Assembly: GCA_947303715.1 (NCBI GenBank)
Contig: CAMYYY010000024.1
Coordinates: 1-40,412 of the forward strand
Direction: 5' to 3'
Length of the DNA stretch: 40,412 bases
DNA from: an uncultured Bacteroidales bacterium
Lineage (GTDB): Bacteria; Bacteroidota; Bacteroidia; Bacteroidales; Bacteroidaceae
Shown here piece after piece: positions 16,105 through 24,093 of this stretch. Made by a program: the position numbers and the translations under genes. The first letter of the stretch is position 1; every line of letters starts with the position of its first letter. The notes under the pieces are model-generated. The model had not been told where the DNA came from. It saw only the letters and a program-made list of their open reading frames with translations, and ran no database searches.

Positions 16105-16201
16105 TCTACATATCTACACAAACCGGCCTAATTCGCAGATTTCTTTCAGATTACGCCGTGTAGATAGCCAAAATATCTACACAAATCTACACTATCTACA
16201 C
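16105..16201. repeat. TCTACAC decamer repeats with an inverted copy
   Basis: TCTACA(C) lies at 16105, 16113, 16176, 16186 and 16195, with an inverted GTGTAGATA at 16158-16166. The order relative to the 21-bp array is the same as in the island at 1285-1594. Confidence 0.7.
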
Positions 16202-16458
16202 AGCGCCCATTCTGAATCTTTCTCTATTCGACAAATATTTCATAGAGGAATTTACAGATAACATCCCGACTTTTTCCTCATATTATAAAAGCCCTCTTTT
16301 CTTCACAAATCAACATGCAATATATCATTCAATAAACAACCATCTCCATACAAGTACATGGAAAAGATAGGGGAAACTGTTATAAAAAAAGCCATTTTTG
16401 TAGTTTTGCAATCGAAGAGCAAAAGCCCCATTAGAGCCGTTCCTTTTTTCCCCGTTTT

Positions 16459-16490
16459 TTTGCGAATATCATATTTTCTTTTTACCTTTG
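16459..16490 (+). promoter_or_regulatory. Promoter of the MATE transporter gene
   Basis: TTTG (16459-16462), exactly 20 bp, and TACCTTTG (16483-16490). It fits the Bacteroidetes consensus perfectly and sets the start codon at 16518. Confidence 0.87.
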
Positions 16491-16517
16491 CACACAGAAA
16501 AAACGCAAAGAAATAGT

Positions 16518-17885
16518 ATGACAGGAAAAGCGGTGCCCACGGAGTTGGGGACAGAGAAGATTAGCAAGCTGCTGGCGAAATACGCCATTCCGTCTATCGT
16601 GGCGATGATAGCGTCGTCTATCTACAACATCGTGGATAGCGCCTACATCGGGCATGGCATCGGGCCGATGGCCCTGAGCGGACTGGCGCCGACGTTTCCG
16701 CTGATGAACATATCGGCAGCCTTCGGCGCGATGGTGGGTGTGGGAGCCTCGACGATGATTAGCGTGCGCCTGGGGCAGAAGGACTATCGCAGCGCCCAGC
16801 AGATTCTGGGCAACGCCTTCTCGTTGAACATCATTGTGGGTGTGGTGCTGGCAGTAGTGACGCTTTCGTTCCTCGACCCCATCCTGCTCTTCTTCGGCGC
16901 ATCAGAGAATACGCTCTCCTATGCCCGCGAGTATATGGTATGGATTCTGCTGGGCAACGTCTTCACCCATCTCTACTTCGGCTTCAACGCCATCCTGCGC
17001 AGCGCCGGACATCCTGACAAAGCCATGAAGGCCACCATCCTCACCGTGGTGCTGAACTGTATCCTCGACCCGTTGTTCATCTTCCCGTGGGGACTGAACC
17101 TGGGCATCAAGGGTGCCGCCATTGCCACCATCCTGAGCCAATGCGTGTCGCTCACGTGGCAAATGCGCATCCTCACGAATAAGAACGAACTGCTCCACCT
17201 CCATCGCGGCATCTACCGCCTGAAGGGACGTATTGTCCGCGAGATTCTCTCCATAGGCATCTCGCCCTGCCTGATGAATCTGGCTGCCTGCACGGTGGTT
17301 ATCTTCATGAACCGCTCGCTGCTCTCGTACGGCGACGACTACGCCGTGGGAGCCTATAGCGTCATCCACAAGGTGACGTTTGTCTTCGTCACCCTCGTCA
17401 TGGGACTCAATCAGGGCATGCAGCCCATCGCCGGCTACAACTATGGCGCCGAGCGCTACGACCGTGTGATGAAGGTGCTGAAGATTACCATCCTCTGGGC
17501 TACGGCGGCGATGACGCTGGGGTTCATCGTCTGCGAATTCCTGCCCCGCTATGCGGCGCTTATCTTCACTACCGACGAGCTGCTGCTGACGGAAATCGTG
17601 CGCGGCATGCGCATCAACGCCTACATCTTCCCCCTCATTGGCTCGCAGATGGTTATCGGCAACTTCTTCCAGGCCATCGCCAAGCCTTGGAAGGCCATCT
17701 TCCTCTCCCTCTCGCGGCAGTTCCTGTTCCTTATCCCCTTCCTGCTGTGGTTCCCCACGTTCTGGAAGCCCGCCCTCGACGGCGTGTGGTACAGTATGCC
17801 CGCTTCCGACCTTGTCTCGTGCATCACAGGCTTCATCCTGCTGGCTGCGCAGATGAAGAAATTCAAGAAAATGCTCCCCCAATAA
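16518..17885 (+). CDS. MATE-family multidrug/Na+ efflux transporter
   Basis: A 455-residue inner-membrane protein with about 12 hydrophobic helices in two homologous halves, as in NorM/DinF-type MATE antiporters that export organic cations in exchange for Na+ or H+. Family landmarks include A-I-P-S-I-V-A-M near the start, the G-L-N-Q-G-M-Q-P-I-A-G-Y-N-Y-G-A segment of the second half, and A-I-L-R-S-A-G. The ATG at 16518 is chosen because the promoter ends at 16490; an in-frame ATG at 16488 overlaps the -7 box. Likely a stand-alone gene. The substrate cannot be told. Confidence 0.93.
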   Translation: MTGKAVPTELGTEKISKLLAKYAIPSIVAMIASSIYNIVDSAYIGHGIGPMALSGLAPTFPLMNISAAFGAMVGVGASTMISVRLGQKDYRSAQQILGNAFSLNIIVGVVLAVVTLSFLDPILLFFGASENTLSYAREYMVWILLGNVFTHLYFGFNAILRSAGHPDKAMKATILTVVLNCILDPLFIFPWGLNLGIKGAAIATILSQCVSLTWQMRILTNKNELLHLHRGIYRLKGRIVREILSIGISPCLMNLAACTVVIFMNRSLLSYGDDYAVGAYSVIHKVTFVFVTLVMGLNQGMQPIAGYNYGAERYDRVMKVLKITILWATAAMTLGFIVCEFLPRYAALIFTTDELLLTEIVRGMRINAYIFPLIGSQMVIGNFFQAIAKPWKAIFLSLSRQFLFLIPFLLWFPTFWKPALDGVWYSMPASDLVSCITGFILLAAQMKKFKKMLPQ

Positions 17886-18053
17886 TTTACGATTTGACGA
17901 TTTACAATTTACAATTTATTTTTCAATTGGATTATTTAATAATTTACACATCACACAGCCTTTAAAATAAAAAACTAAATTGCAAATCGTAAATAAATCA
18001 AATCGTTAAATCAATAGTCAATTGTAAATTATAAAATAGTAAATAAAATCGCC
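17886..18053. repeat. AT-rich TTTACGATTTGACGATTTAC-type inverted repeats
   Basis: The gap is made of near-copies of AATTTACGATTTGACG and CAATTTACAATTT on the left, and inverted versions (AAATTGCAAATCGTAAAT, AAATCGTTAAATC) on the right. A related motif sits in the gltX leader near 3375-3400. No promoter could be singled out. Confidence 0.6.
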
Positions 18054-18683
18054 ATGATTATCACCATCAGTCGTCAGTTGGGTAGCGGAGGACGTTCCGC
18101 CAGCCGACTTATAGCCGGGCACTACGGCATCAACGTCTATGACAAGAAGCTCATCGAACTTGCTGCCGAGCAGAGCGGCCTCCATCGCCAGTTCTTCGAG
18201 CAGGCCGACGAGAGCCGGAAGTTCTCGTTCCGCTCGTTCCTCTTCGGCAGTCGCGCGGCTACGGGTCATGGCATTGGAGAAAACTCTGCCAACAACCCCC
18301 TTTCGGGCGACGCGCTTTTCAAGGTACAGAGCGACGTCATCCGCGATATTGCCCAGCGCGAACCCTCGTGCATCATCCTGGGCCGTTGTGCCGACTATAT
18401 CCTCCGCGATGTCCCCAGCCACGTCAGCATCTTCATCACAGCCGACCTTGACGACCGTGTGCGGCGCTATGCTGCGCACGACGGCATCTCCGACGCAGAA
18501 GCCTTGACGCTCATAGAGAAGGGCGATGCTCGTCGCGCCTCCTATTACAACTACTACACCCAGCGCAAATGGGGCGAAGCTGCCAACTACGACCTTTGCA
18601 TCAACAGCAGCCGCCTGGGCATCGAGGGCACAGCTGAACAGATTATCCACTTCGTCGATGAATTCCGCCTTTCAGGGAAATGA
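18054..18683 (+). CDS. Cytidylate kinase-like (Cytidylate_kin2/AAK26-type) protein
   Basis: A 209-residue cytoplasmic P-loop protein. The nucleotide-binding loop is ISRQLGSGGRSAS near the start, where the GSGGRS motif is typical of the cytidylate kinase-like family and differs from classic Cmk. G-R-C-A-D-Y-I-L-R and the later Y-Y-x-Y-Y-T segment before the final helices are also typical. It probably phosphorylates a nucleoside monophosphate, but the substrate is not established for this family. The stop overlaps the start of the phosphoesterase gene by four bases (ATGA). Confidence 0.88.
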   Translation: MIITISRQLGSGGRSASRLIAGHYGINVYDKKLIELAAEQSGLHRQFFEQADESRKFSFRSFLFGSRAATGHGIGENSANNPLSGDALFKVQSDVIRDIAQREPSCIILGRCADYILRDVPSHVSIFITADLDDRVRRYAAHDGISDAEALTLIEKGDARRASYYNYYTQRKWGEAANYDLCINSSRLGIEGTAEQIIHFVDEFRLSGK

Positions 18684-19171
18684 CGCGCATAGGACTACTC
18701 TCTGACACGCATGCCTGGTGGGACGACCGCTACGCCCACTACTTCAGCGAATGCGACGAGGTTTGGCACGCAGGCGACATCGGCTCGGCTGAGCTGGCAG
18801 ACCGTTTTGAACAGTTGCCCGTCACCTTTCGCGCCGTCTATGGCAACATCGACGGCTACGACATCCGCCTCCGCTACCCAGAGGTGCTCCGCTTCACGGT
18901 GGAGGGCGTCGACGTGCTGATGAAGCACATAGGCGGCTATCCAGGCAAGTACGACTCCTCCGTCCGCAGCCTGCTCTTTGAGAATCCCCCTCGCCTATTC
19001 GTCTGCGGGCACAGCCACATCATGAAGGTGAAATACGACAAAACGCTCGGCCTTCTCCACATCAATCCTGGTGCTGCAGGCGTCTACGGCATCCAAGCCG
19101 TCCGCACCCTCGTCCGCTTCACCCTCGCTGATGCCGACATCCGTGACCTTGAAGTCATCGAACTGCACTAA
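18680..19171 (+). CDS. YfcE/MJ0936-type metallophosphoesterase
   Basis: A 163-residue cytoplasmic calcineurin-like phosphoesterase with all metal-binding motifs: SDTH (D9, H11), AGDIG (D33), YGNIDG (N56, D58), K-H-I-G-G (H83) and CGHSHI (H111, H113). Family members hydrolyse phosphodiesters in vitro; the natural substrate is unknown. Translationally coupled to the kinase-like gene through a four-base overlap, so the two may act on the same nucleotide pool. No terminator is visible; a palindromic 22-bp array follows. Confidence 0.92.
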   Translation: MTRIGLLSDTHAWWDDRYAHYFSECDEVWHAGDIGSAELADRFEQLPVTFRAVYGNIDGYDIRLRYPEVLRFTVEGVDVLMKHIGGYPGKYDSSVRSLLFENPPRLFVCGHSHIMKVKYDKTLGLLHINPGAAGVYGIQAVRTLVRFTLADADIRDLEVIELH

Positions 19172-19204
19172 TCCCGTAGCGCAAGGGGATTATTTAAAAC
19201 GCCA

Positions 19205-19280
19205 ATTGGAGTATTATTCTCCGACAGCTGGAGTTTCATACTCCGCCAATTGGAGTTTATATCTCCTCCAATTGGAGTTT
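19205..19280. repeat. Tandem array with 22-bp period, four units
   Basis: TGGAGT begins at 19207, 19229, 19251 and 19273, exactly 22 bp apart. Each of the first three units holds a GGAG-N7-CTCC hairpin, and the unit joints form CCAATTGG or a close variant. The array ends 80 bp before the promoter of the M3 peptidase gene. Confidence 0.85.
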
Positions 19281-19357
19281 AAAAAAAGAATAGGGATTTG
19301 GGGCGTTTTTCAAAGGGGAAAGCAAATTCAGAAGAGGCGCAGATATTTCAAGGTTTT

Positions 19358-19389
19358 TTTGCACGGATGCAGAAGTTTGCGTATATTTG
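19358..19389 (+). promoter_or_regulatory. Promoter of the M3 peptidase gene
   Basis: TTTG (19358-19361), exactly 20 bp, and TATATTTG (19382-19389). This rules out the upstream in-frame ATG at 19298 and supports the start at 19418. Confidence 0.87.
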
Positions 19390-19417
19390 CAGCCACAAAA
19401 GAACAAATCCCAAGAAT

Positions 19418-21535
19418 ATGAAAAAGACGTTTATGACCATTGCCATTAGTGCGGCTATGATGATGCCGTTCAGCGCCTGCCAAGAGGCGCAACGTGAGAA
19501 CCCGTTACTCGTAGAGAGCCAGCAGCCCTTCGGCACGCCCGACTTCAGCAAGATACAGCCGACGGACTATCTGCCCGCCTTCGAGGTTGCCATCCAGCAG
19601 AAACGCGACAATATCCAGAAGATTGTCGACAACAAGAAGCCTGCCACGTTTGCCAATACGATTCTGCCCTACGAGGAGAGCGGGCGGCTGCTTGACCGCG
19701 TGAGCCGCGTCTTCTTCGCCCTGACGGAAGCCGATAAGACGCCTGAAATCGGGGAGACGGAGAAGAAGGTGATGCCCATGCTGACGGAACTGGAGAACGA
19801 AATCTCGTTCAACAAACAGCTCTTCGCGCGCATACGCCAGGTATATGACAAGGAATTCCCCACGCTCCAGGGCGAGGACAAGAAGTTGCTGGAGGAGATT
19901 TACAAGGAGTTCGTGCGCAAGGGAGCCCTGCTGCCTGAGGAGAAGATGGAGCGCATGAAGGCCATTAACCTGCGCATCACGGACTTGCAGCAGCAATGGG
20001 GCGACCTGTTGCAGGCTGCCACCAACGAGGCTGTCGTGTGGGTAAAGAATAAGGAGGAGCTGAAAGGGTTCAGCGAGGCCGACATCGCCCAATGCGCCAA
20101 GGACGCAGAGAGCCGCGGAGGCAAGGCGCCCTACGCCATCGTCATCGTCAACACCACTCAGCAGGCGCCCCTTGTCAGCCTCGACAACCGCGACTTGCGC
20201 CGCAGGGTCTACGAGGCCTCTGTCTATCGCGCCGACGGGACGAACAAGTTCAACACCTATCCCCTCGTCGTGGAGATTGCCTCGCTGCGTGCTGAGCAGG
20301 CCGAGATAATGGGCTACCCCAACTACGCCTCCTACTCGCTGGAGAAGACGATGGCCAAGACGCCAGAGAACGTCTATGCCTTCCTGAACAGCCTCATCGC
20401 CCAGTATGTGCCGAAGGCCGACGCCGAGACGAAGGCCATCGAGGAGTATGCCCGCAAGAGCGAAGGCAAGGGCTTCCAGCTGCAGCCTTATGATCGTTTC
20501 TTTTATTCAGCAAAGATGAAAAAGGAGCTGCTGAACGTCTCTGACGACGAGGTAAAGCCCTACTTCGATGTGGATAGCGTGCTGGTGAACGGCGTCTTCT
20601 ATGCCGCCAATCGCGCCTACGGCCTCACCTTTAAGCAGCGTACCGACATCCCCCTCTACCACCCCGACATGAAGGCCTTTGAGGTTATCGACAAGGATGG
20701 AAAGACGAAGGCGCTGTTCTACTGCGACTACTTCCGACGCCCGACGAAGCGAGGCGGAGCGTGGATGGACGGCTTCGCCAAGCAGAGCCGCCAATGGAAC
20801 CAGATTCCTATCGTCTTCAACGTCTGCAACAACGCCAAGGCGCCTGAAGGGAAGCCCTCGCTGCTAACGTGGGACGAGGTGACGACGATGTTCCACGAGT
20901 TCGGGCATGCCCTGCACGGCATCCTCTCCGACTGCCAGTACAATCGTCTGAGCGGCACCAGCGTGGCGCGCGATTTTGTGGAGCTCCCCTCGCAATTCAA
21001 CGAGTCGTTTGCCACCATCCCAGAGGTTTTCGACCATTTTGCCCGCCATTGCGAGACGGGTGAGCCCATGCCTGCCGACCTGAAGGAGCGCATGCTCAAG
21101 AGCATCAACTTCCAAACAGCCTACGCCCTTGGCGAGAACCTTGCTGCCACCTGCCTCGACCTGGCATGGCACATGCTGCCCTCAGGCAAAGTGCCTTCGC
21201 TCGAGCAGGCAGCTGCCTTCGAGACAGAGGCTTTGCGACAGGTAGGACTGCTCAATCCGCAGATTCCCCCACGCTATCGCACCACCTACTTCAACCACGT
21301 GTGGGGCGGAGGTTATGCCGCGGGCTACTACAGCTATCTCTGGACGGAAGTGCTGGCTGTCAATGTGGCTGATGTGTTTGCCCAACGCGGCGCGCTCAAT
21401 CCCAAGACAGGGCAGGATTTCCGCGACAAAGTCCTGAGCCGAGGCAATACGGGCGACCTCATGCAGATGTTCACGGACTTTACCGGCATGGCTCAGCCCG
21501 ATGCTTCCAGCCTGCTGAAAGCCAGAGGACTTTAA
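19418..21535 (+). CDS. dcp: M3-family dipeptidyl carboxypeptidase, lipoprotein
   Basis: A 705-residue zinc metallopeptidase that removes C-terminal dipeptides from short peptides. The N-terminus is a lipoprotein signal (MKKTFMTIAISAAMMMPFSAC), so the mature protein is anchored in a membrane facing the periplasm. The active site is MFHEFGHALHG, with H493, E494 and H497, and the third ligand E522 in F-V-E-L-P-S-Q about 25 residues later, as in Dcp and oligopeptidase A. Near the end G-Y-Y-S-Y-L-W-T-E-V supplies the substrate-binding tyrosines. The length is typical. Transcribed from its own canonical promoter. Confidence 0.93.
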   Translation: MKKTFMTIAISAAMMMPFSACQEAQRENPLLVESQQPFGTPDFSKIQPTDYLPAFEVAIQQKRDNIQKIVDNKKPATFANTILPYEESGRLLDRVSRVFFALTEADKTPEIGETEKKVMPMLTELENEISFNKQLFARIRQVYDKEFPTLQGEDKKLLEEIYKEFVRKGALLPEEKMERMKAINLRITDLQQQWGDLLQAATNEAVVWVKNKEELKGFSEADIAQCAKDAESRGGKAPYAIVIVNTTQQAPLVSLDNRDLRRRVYEASVYRADGTNKFNTYPLVVEIASLRAEQAEIMGYPNYASYSLEKTMAKTPENVYAFLNSLIAQYVPKADAETKAIEEYARKSEGKGFQLQPYDRFFYSAKMKKELLNVSDDEVKPYFDVDSVLVNGVFYAANRAYGLTFKQRTDIPLYHPDMKAFEVIDKDGKTKALFYCDYFRRPTKRGGAWMDGFAKQSRQWNQIPIVFNVCNNAKAPEGKPSLLTWDEVTTMFHEFGHALHGILSDCQYNRLSGTSVARDFVELPSQFNESFATIPEVFDHFARHCETGEPMPADLKERMLKSINFQTAYALGENLAATCLDLAWHMLPSGKVPSLEQAAAFETEALRQVGLLNPQIPPRYRTTYFNHVWGGGYAAGYYSYLWTEVLAVNVADVFAQRGALNPKTGQDFRDKVLSRGNTGDLMQMFTDFTGMAQPDASSLLKARGL

Positions 21536-21540
21536 CGGCA

Positions 21541-21578
21541 TGAGGAATGAAAAATGAAAAATAAGGAATAAAAATTAA
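21541..21578. repeat. GAAAAAT-type AT-rich repeat
   Basis: ATGAGGAATGAAAAATGAAA and following variants, the same family as at 14224-14256 and 34988-35082. Confidence 0.55.
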
Positions 21579-21600
21579 ACTTTTTCCGACGGGACGCGTC
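21578..21600 (+). promoter_or_regulatory. Possible ECF-sigma promoter of the DUF4890-like gene
   Basis: AAC (21578-21580), 16 bases, CGTC (21597-21600), the -35/-10 pattern used by many ECF sigma factors. No TAnnTTTG box is visible in this gap. It lies about 50 bases before the ATG. Confidence 0.35.
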
Positions 21601-21648
21601 ATAAATGCGTATGACATTTTTATTCACCCATTAAAAACAACCACTAAA

Positions 21649-22086
21649 ATGAAAAAGATTCTTTTTGCAATCATGGCTTTAGCCATCAGCACATGTGCCT
21701 TTGCACAGCCACAGCAGCGCGGACAGCGCCAGTTCAATCCCGAAGACATGGCAAAGCGCCAGGTCGAGCGTATCAAGAATGCCTGCCAGACCAACGAGAA
21801 GCAGGACAAGGCTCTCCTCGACTACTTCCTCCGCGAGTCAAAGCGTCAGCAGGAGCAATGGGCTAAGATGCAGCAGGGCGAGCGTCCGCAGGGCAACCGC
21901 GAGGACTTCCGCGCCGAAATGGAGAAGCGCCAGAAGGCTCAGAACGACACCATCAAGGGCATCCTCACCAAGGACCAGTTTGCCAAGTATGAGAAGATGC
22001 AGCAGGAAATGCGCAACCGTGGCCCGCGTGGCGGCCAAGGTGGTCAGGGCGGTCCCCGTGGCGATAGACCGCAGAGAAACAACTAA
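21649..22086 (+). CDS. Small exported DUF4890/Spy-like protein with a Gly/Arg-rich tail
   Basis: A 145-residue protein. The signal peptide (MKKILFAIMALAISTCAFAQ) is followed by a highly charged helical region rich in Q, R, K and E (about 25-120) and a glycine-arginine tail (RGPRGGQGGQGGPRGDRPQR). The helical part, with repeated M-x-x-x-Q and a late L-T-x-x-Q-x-x-K-Y-x-x-M, resembles Spy/CpxP-like periplasmic proteins and the DUF4890 family of Bacteroidales, often tied to envelope stress. A possible ECF-type promoter upstream fits that idea. A bidirectional terminator follows. The chaperone role is inference. Confidence 0.75.
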   Translation: MKKILFAIMALAISTCAFAQPQQRGQRQFNPEDMAKRQVERIKNACQTNEKQDKALLDYFLRESKRQQEQWAKMQQGERPQGNREDFRAEMEKRQKAQNDTIKGILTKDQFAKYEKMQQEMRNRGPRGGQGGQGGPRGDRPQRNN

Positions 22087-22101
22087 GGCCTGACAGCTTG
22101 A

Positions 22102-22147
22102 AAAAGCGAGGGCGGTACAGCATGAAAACTGTACCGCCCTTGCTTTT
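22102..22147. terminator. Bidirectional Rho-independent terminator
   Basis: AGGGCGGTACAG (22109-22120) pairs perfectly with CTGTACCGCCCT (22129-22140). Flanking AAAAGC and GCTTTT extend the stem, giving a T-run on each strand. It serves the DUF4890-like gene (+) and the convergent GH2 gene (-). Confidence 0.9.
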
Positions 22148-22161
22148 CGCTCAAGAAGAGA

Positions 22162-23979
22162 TTACTCCAGCGAGCGGCAGAGGGCACGATTGGCGGCTGC
22201 GACCTTGGCGACATCAACCTTTGTGACCTTGCGGTCGTAGGTGAGGAGGCCGTTAATCTCTATTTCGCAGTCGGACGTTTGCGTATAGACGCCAGCAGAG
22301 TAGCCTTGGCGGACAAGGTCAAGCAGCATGCCTGCGTACTTGACGTATTCTGCCGTCACCTCGTCAGAAGTCTTGAACTGCACATAGCCCCAGTTGCGGT
22401 CGGGCACCCAGAGATGGCCTTCGAGGGCGAGGCCGATGCCGCCGTACTCACCAAGGACGTTGACGCGCGTGGGGTCGAAGAGAATCATTCTGGGCTCGGG
22501 ATAGTTGTGCATGTCAAGGATATCGCCACAGGGATAGTGGTTGCCACCGCTAGCGGGATTGACAAGGCGCGTGGGGTCGTAGTTCTTTGTCCAGGCCACA
22601 ATTTCAGGCGTTTTGAACTGCCCCCAAGCCTCGTTGAAGGGCACCCATGTGCCTACGCAAGGATAGCTATAGAGGTAGTCTATGATTTCCTTCCACTCCT
22701 TGCGGTAATTGGCTTCAGACGTAGCGGTACGGTTGAACTCCGTGCCGTTGAACCAATTGTGGTTCTGCCAACGGGGATTGCCTTCGCCGCCGCTGGGCAT
22801 ATCCTGCCAGACGATGATGCCCTGCTGGTCGCAATGGGTGTACCAGCGGGCAGGCTCCACCTTCACGTGCTTGCGAATCATATTGAAACCCATTTCCTTC
22901 AGTTTGATGACGTCGTAGAGCAGCGCTTCGTCCGTGGGAGCAGTATAGAGGCCGTCGGGCCACCAGCCCTGGTCGAGAGGCCCCATCTGGAAGAGCGGCT
23001 TATTGTTGAGCATCATGCGCATATAGCCAGAGGCATCGCGTCCTGTGGAGAACTTGCGCATGGCGGCATAGCTGTCGATGCGGTCTACCACCTTGCCCGC
23101 GCTGCTTAGTTCAACTTTCAGGGTGTAGAGGAACGGGTCGTCGGGGCTCCAGAGATGGGCATCGGCAGGCATGTTGACCACGAGGGGCTCGCCGTTGATG
23201 CTCTTGGCAGAAGCAATGAGTTTCTTGCCGTCATAGACGTTAACTACGGCCTTGTCGGCATAGGCAGCACAACTGAGGCTGGGGGCGACGGTAAGGGTGT
23301 GGCGGTCGATGTCAGGCGTGATGCGGAGGTCGGTGATGTAGTGCTCGTTCACAGGCTCAAGCCAGACAGTCTGCCAAATACCGCTGACAGAGGTATACCA
23401 GATGCCTTCGGGGCGATGCACCTGCTTGCCACGAGGCTGGTAGCTGCTGTTCGTGGGGTCCCAGACCTTCACCTCGAGGGTGTGAGTCTTTGTGCCTTCG
23501 AGGGCAGCGGTAATGTCAAACGTGAAGGGGGTATAGCCGCCTGTATGGCTGCCTACGCGAGTGCCATCAACCCAGATATCGGCTTCCCAGTCAACAGCGC
23601 CGAAATGGAGCAGTACGCGCTTGCCCTTCCAACCTGAGGGAATAGTAAAGGTGCGGCTGTACCAGAGTTCTTCCTTCTCCGTCAAGGCTCGGCCCACGCC
23701 TGAGAGCGACGATTCGATGGCGAACGGCACAAGGATTTGTCCGTCGAATGTGGTAGGCTTCAAAGCACCAAGCTCCGTGACGGCATACTCCCAAAGGCCG
23801 TTGAGGTTCAGCCAGTCAGCTCGCTCCATGATGGGGCGGGGGTATTCAGGCAGAACGTTCTTAGGGCTAACTTCGTCAGCCCACGGCGTACGGATTCTGT
23901 CGCCAGCAGGCGACCACTCAGCAAATGCGGACATGGCAATAAGCGCCAATGCCCCAAGCAGCAGGGAAAATCTTTTCAT
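22162..23979 (-). CDS. Secreted glycoside hydrolase family 2
   Basis: A 605-residue exported enzyme. The signal peptide is residues 1-20 (ending S-A-F-A). A jelly-roll sugar-binding domain (about 40-210, with F-G-A-V-D-W and G-G-Y-T-P-F) comes before an immunoglobulin-like domain (about 215-310) and a TIM barrel. The catalytic acid/base is E450 in V-P-F-N-E-A-W-G and the nucleophile is E511 in L-G-E-Y-G-G. Candidate activities are beta-galactosidase, beta-glucuronidase or a related exo-enzyme; the motifs do not decide. It lacks the extra C-terminal domains of larger GH2 enzymes. Divergent from dnaG; a -7 box TATCTTTG lies at 24028-24035. Confidence 0.92.
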   Translation of the reverse strand: MKRFSLLLGALALIAMSAFAEWSPAGDRIRTPWADEVSPKNVLPEYPRPIMERADWLNLNGLWEYAVTELGALKPTTFDGQILVPFAIESSLSGVGRALTEKEELWYSRTFTIPSGWKGKRVLLHFGAVDWEADIWVDGTRVGSHTGGYTPFTFDITAALEGTKTHTLEVKVWDPTNSSYQPRGKQVHRPEGIWYTSVSGIWQTVWLEPVNEHYITDLRITPDIDRHTLTVAPSLSCAAYADKAVVNVYDGKKLIASAKSINGEPLVVNMPADAHLWSPDDPFLYTLKVELSSAGKVVDRIDSYAAMRKFSTGRDASGYMRMMLNNKPLFQMGPLDQGWWPDGLYTAPTDEALLYDVIKLKEMGFNMIRKHVKVEPARWYTHCDQQGIIVWQDMPSGGEGNPRWQNHNWFNGTEFNRTATSEANYRKEWKEIIDYLYSYPCVGTWVPFNEAWGQFKTPEIVAWTKNYDPTRLVNPASGGNHYPCGDILDMHNYPEPRMILFDPTRVNVLGEYGGIGLALEGHLWVPDRNWGYVQFKTSDEVTAEYVKYAGMLLDLVRQGYSAGVYTQTSDCEIEINGLLTYDRKVTKVDVAKVAAANRALCRSLE

Positions 23980-24027
23980 GATGATATTATTTTAAAAGGT
24001 GAAATTGTCCGATATTTTTTCTCGCAG

Positions 24028-24035
24028 CAAAGATA
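24028..24035 (-). promoter_or_regulatory. -7 box for the GH2 gene
   Basis: The minus strand reads TATCTTTG, a perfect TAnnTTTG, about 48 bases before the ATG. No clear -33 TTTG is seen. Confidence 0.55.
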
Positions 24036-24078
24036 GTAAAAGTTTTTGTTTTCATTCTCCGTTTTCAGAAAAAAAGTG

Positions 24079-24086
24079 TACTTTTG
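24079..24086 (+). promoter_or_regulatory. -7 box for dnaG, almost touching the start codon
   Basis: TACTTTTG matches TAnnTTTG and ends only seven bases before the ATG at 24094, implying a leader of a few bases at most. The -33 element is not clear. Confidence 0.6.
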
Positions 24087-24093
24087 CAGTCGC

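Larger units (their letters stand above)
15785..16517. other. Gene-free repeat island between xseA and the MATE gene
   Basis: No credible gene was found. In order it holds the xseA promoter repeat (15805-15852), a degenerate second copy (15894-15946), a 21-bp-period array (15930-16055), TCTACAC decamers (16105-16201), about 250 bp of unremarkable AT-rich DNA, and the MATE promoter (16459-16490). An open frame near 15977-16261 reads through the array but has no promoter or start signal and is not called. Confidence 0.75.

Noticed and set aside
15977..16261. Open frame through the second 21-bp array
   Set aside because: Same reason; the part outside the array has no recognisable domain and repeats only the CTACAC-derived residues.
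19205..19280. CRISPR array
   Set aside because: Units are only 22 bp with no unique spacers, and there are no cas genes in the window. The same holds for the arrays at 1285, 15930 and 28001.
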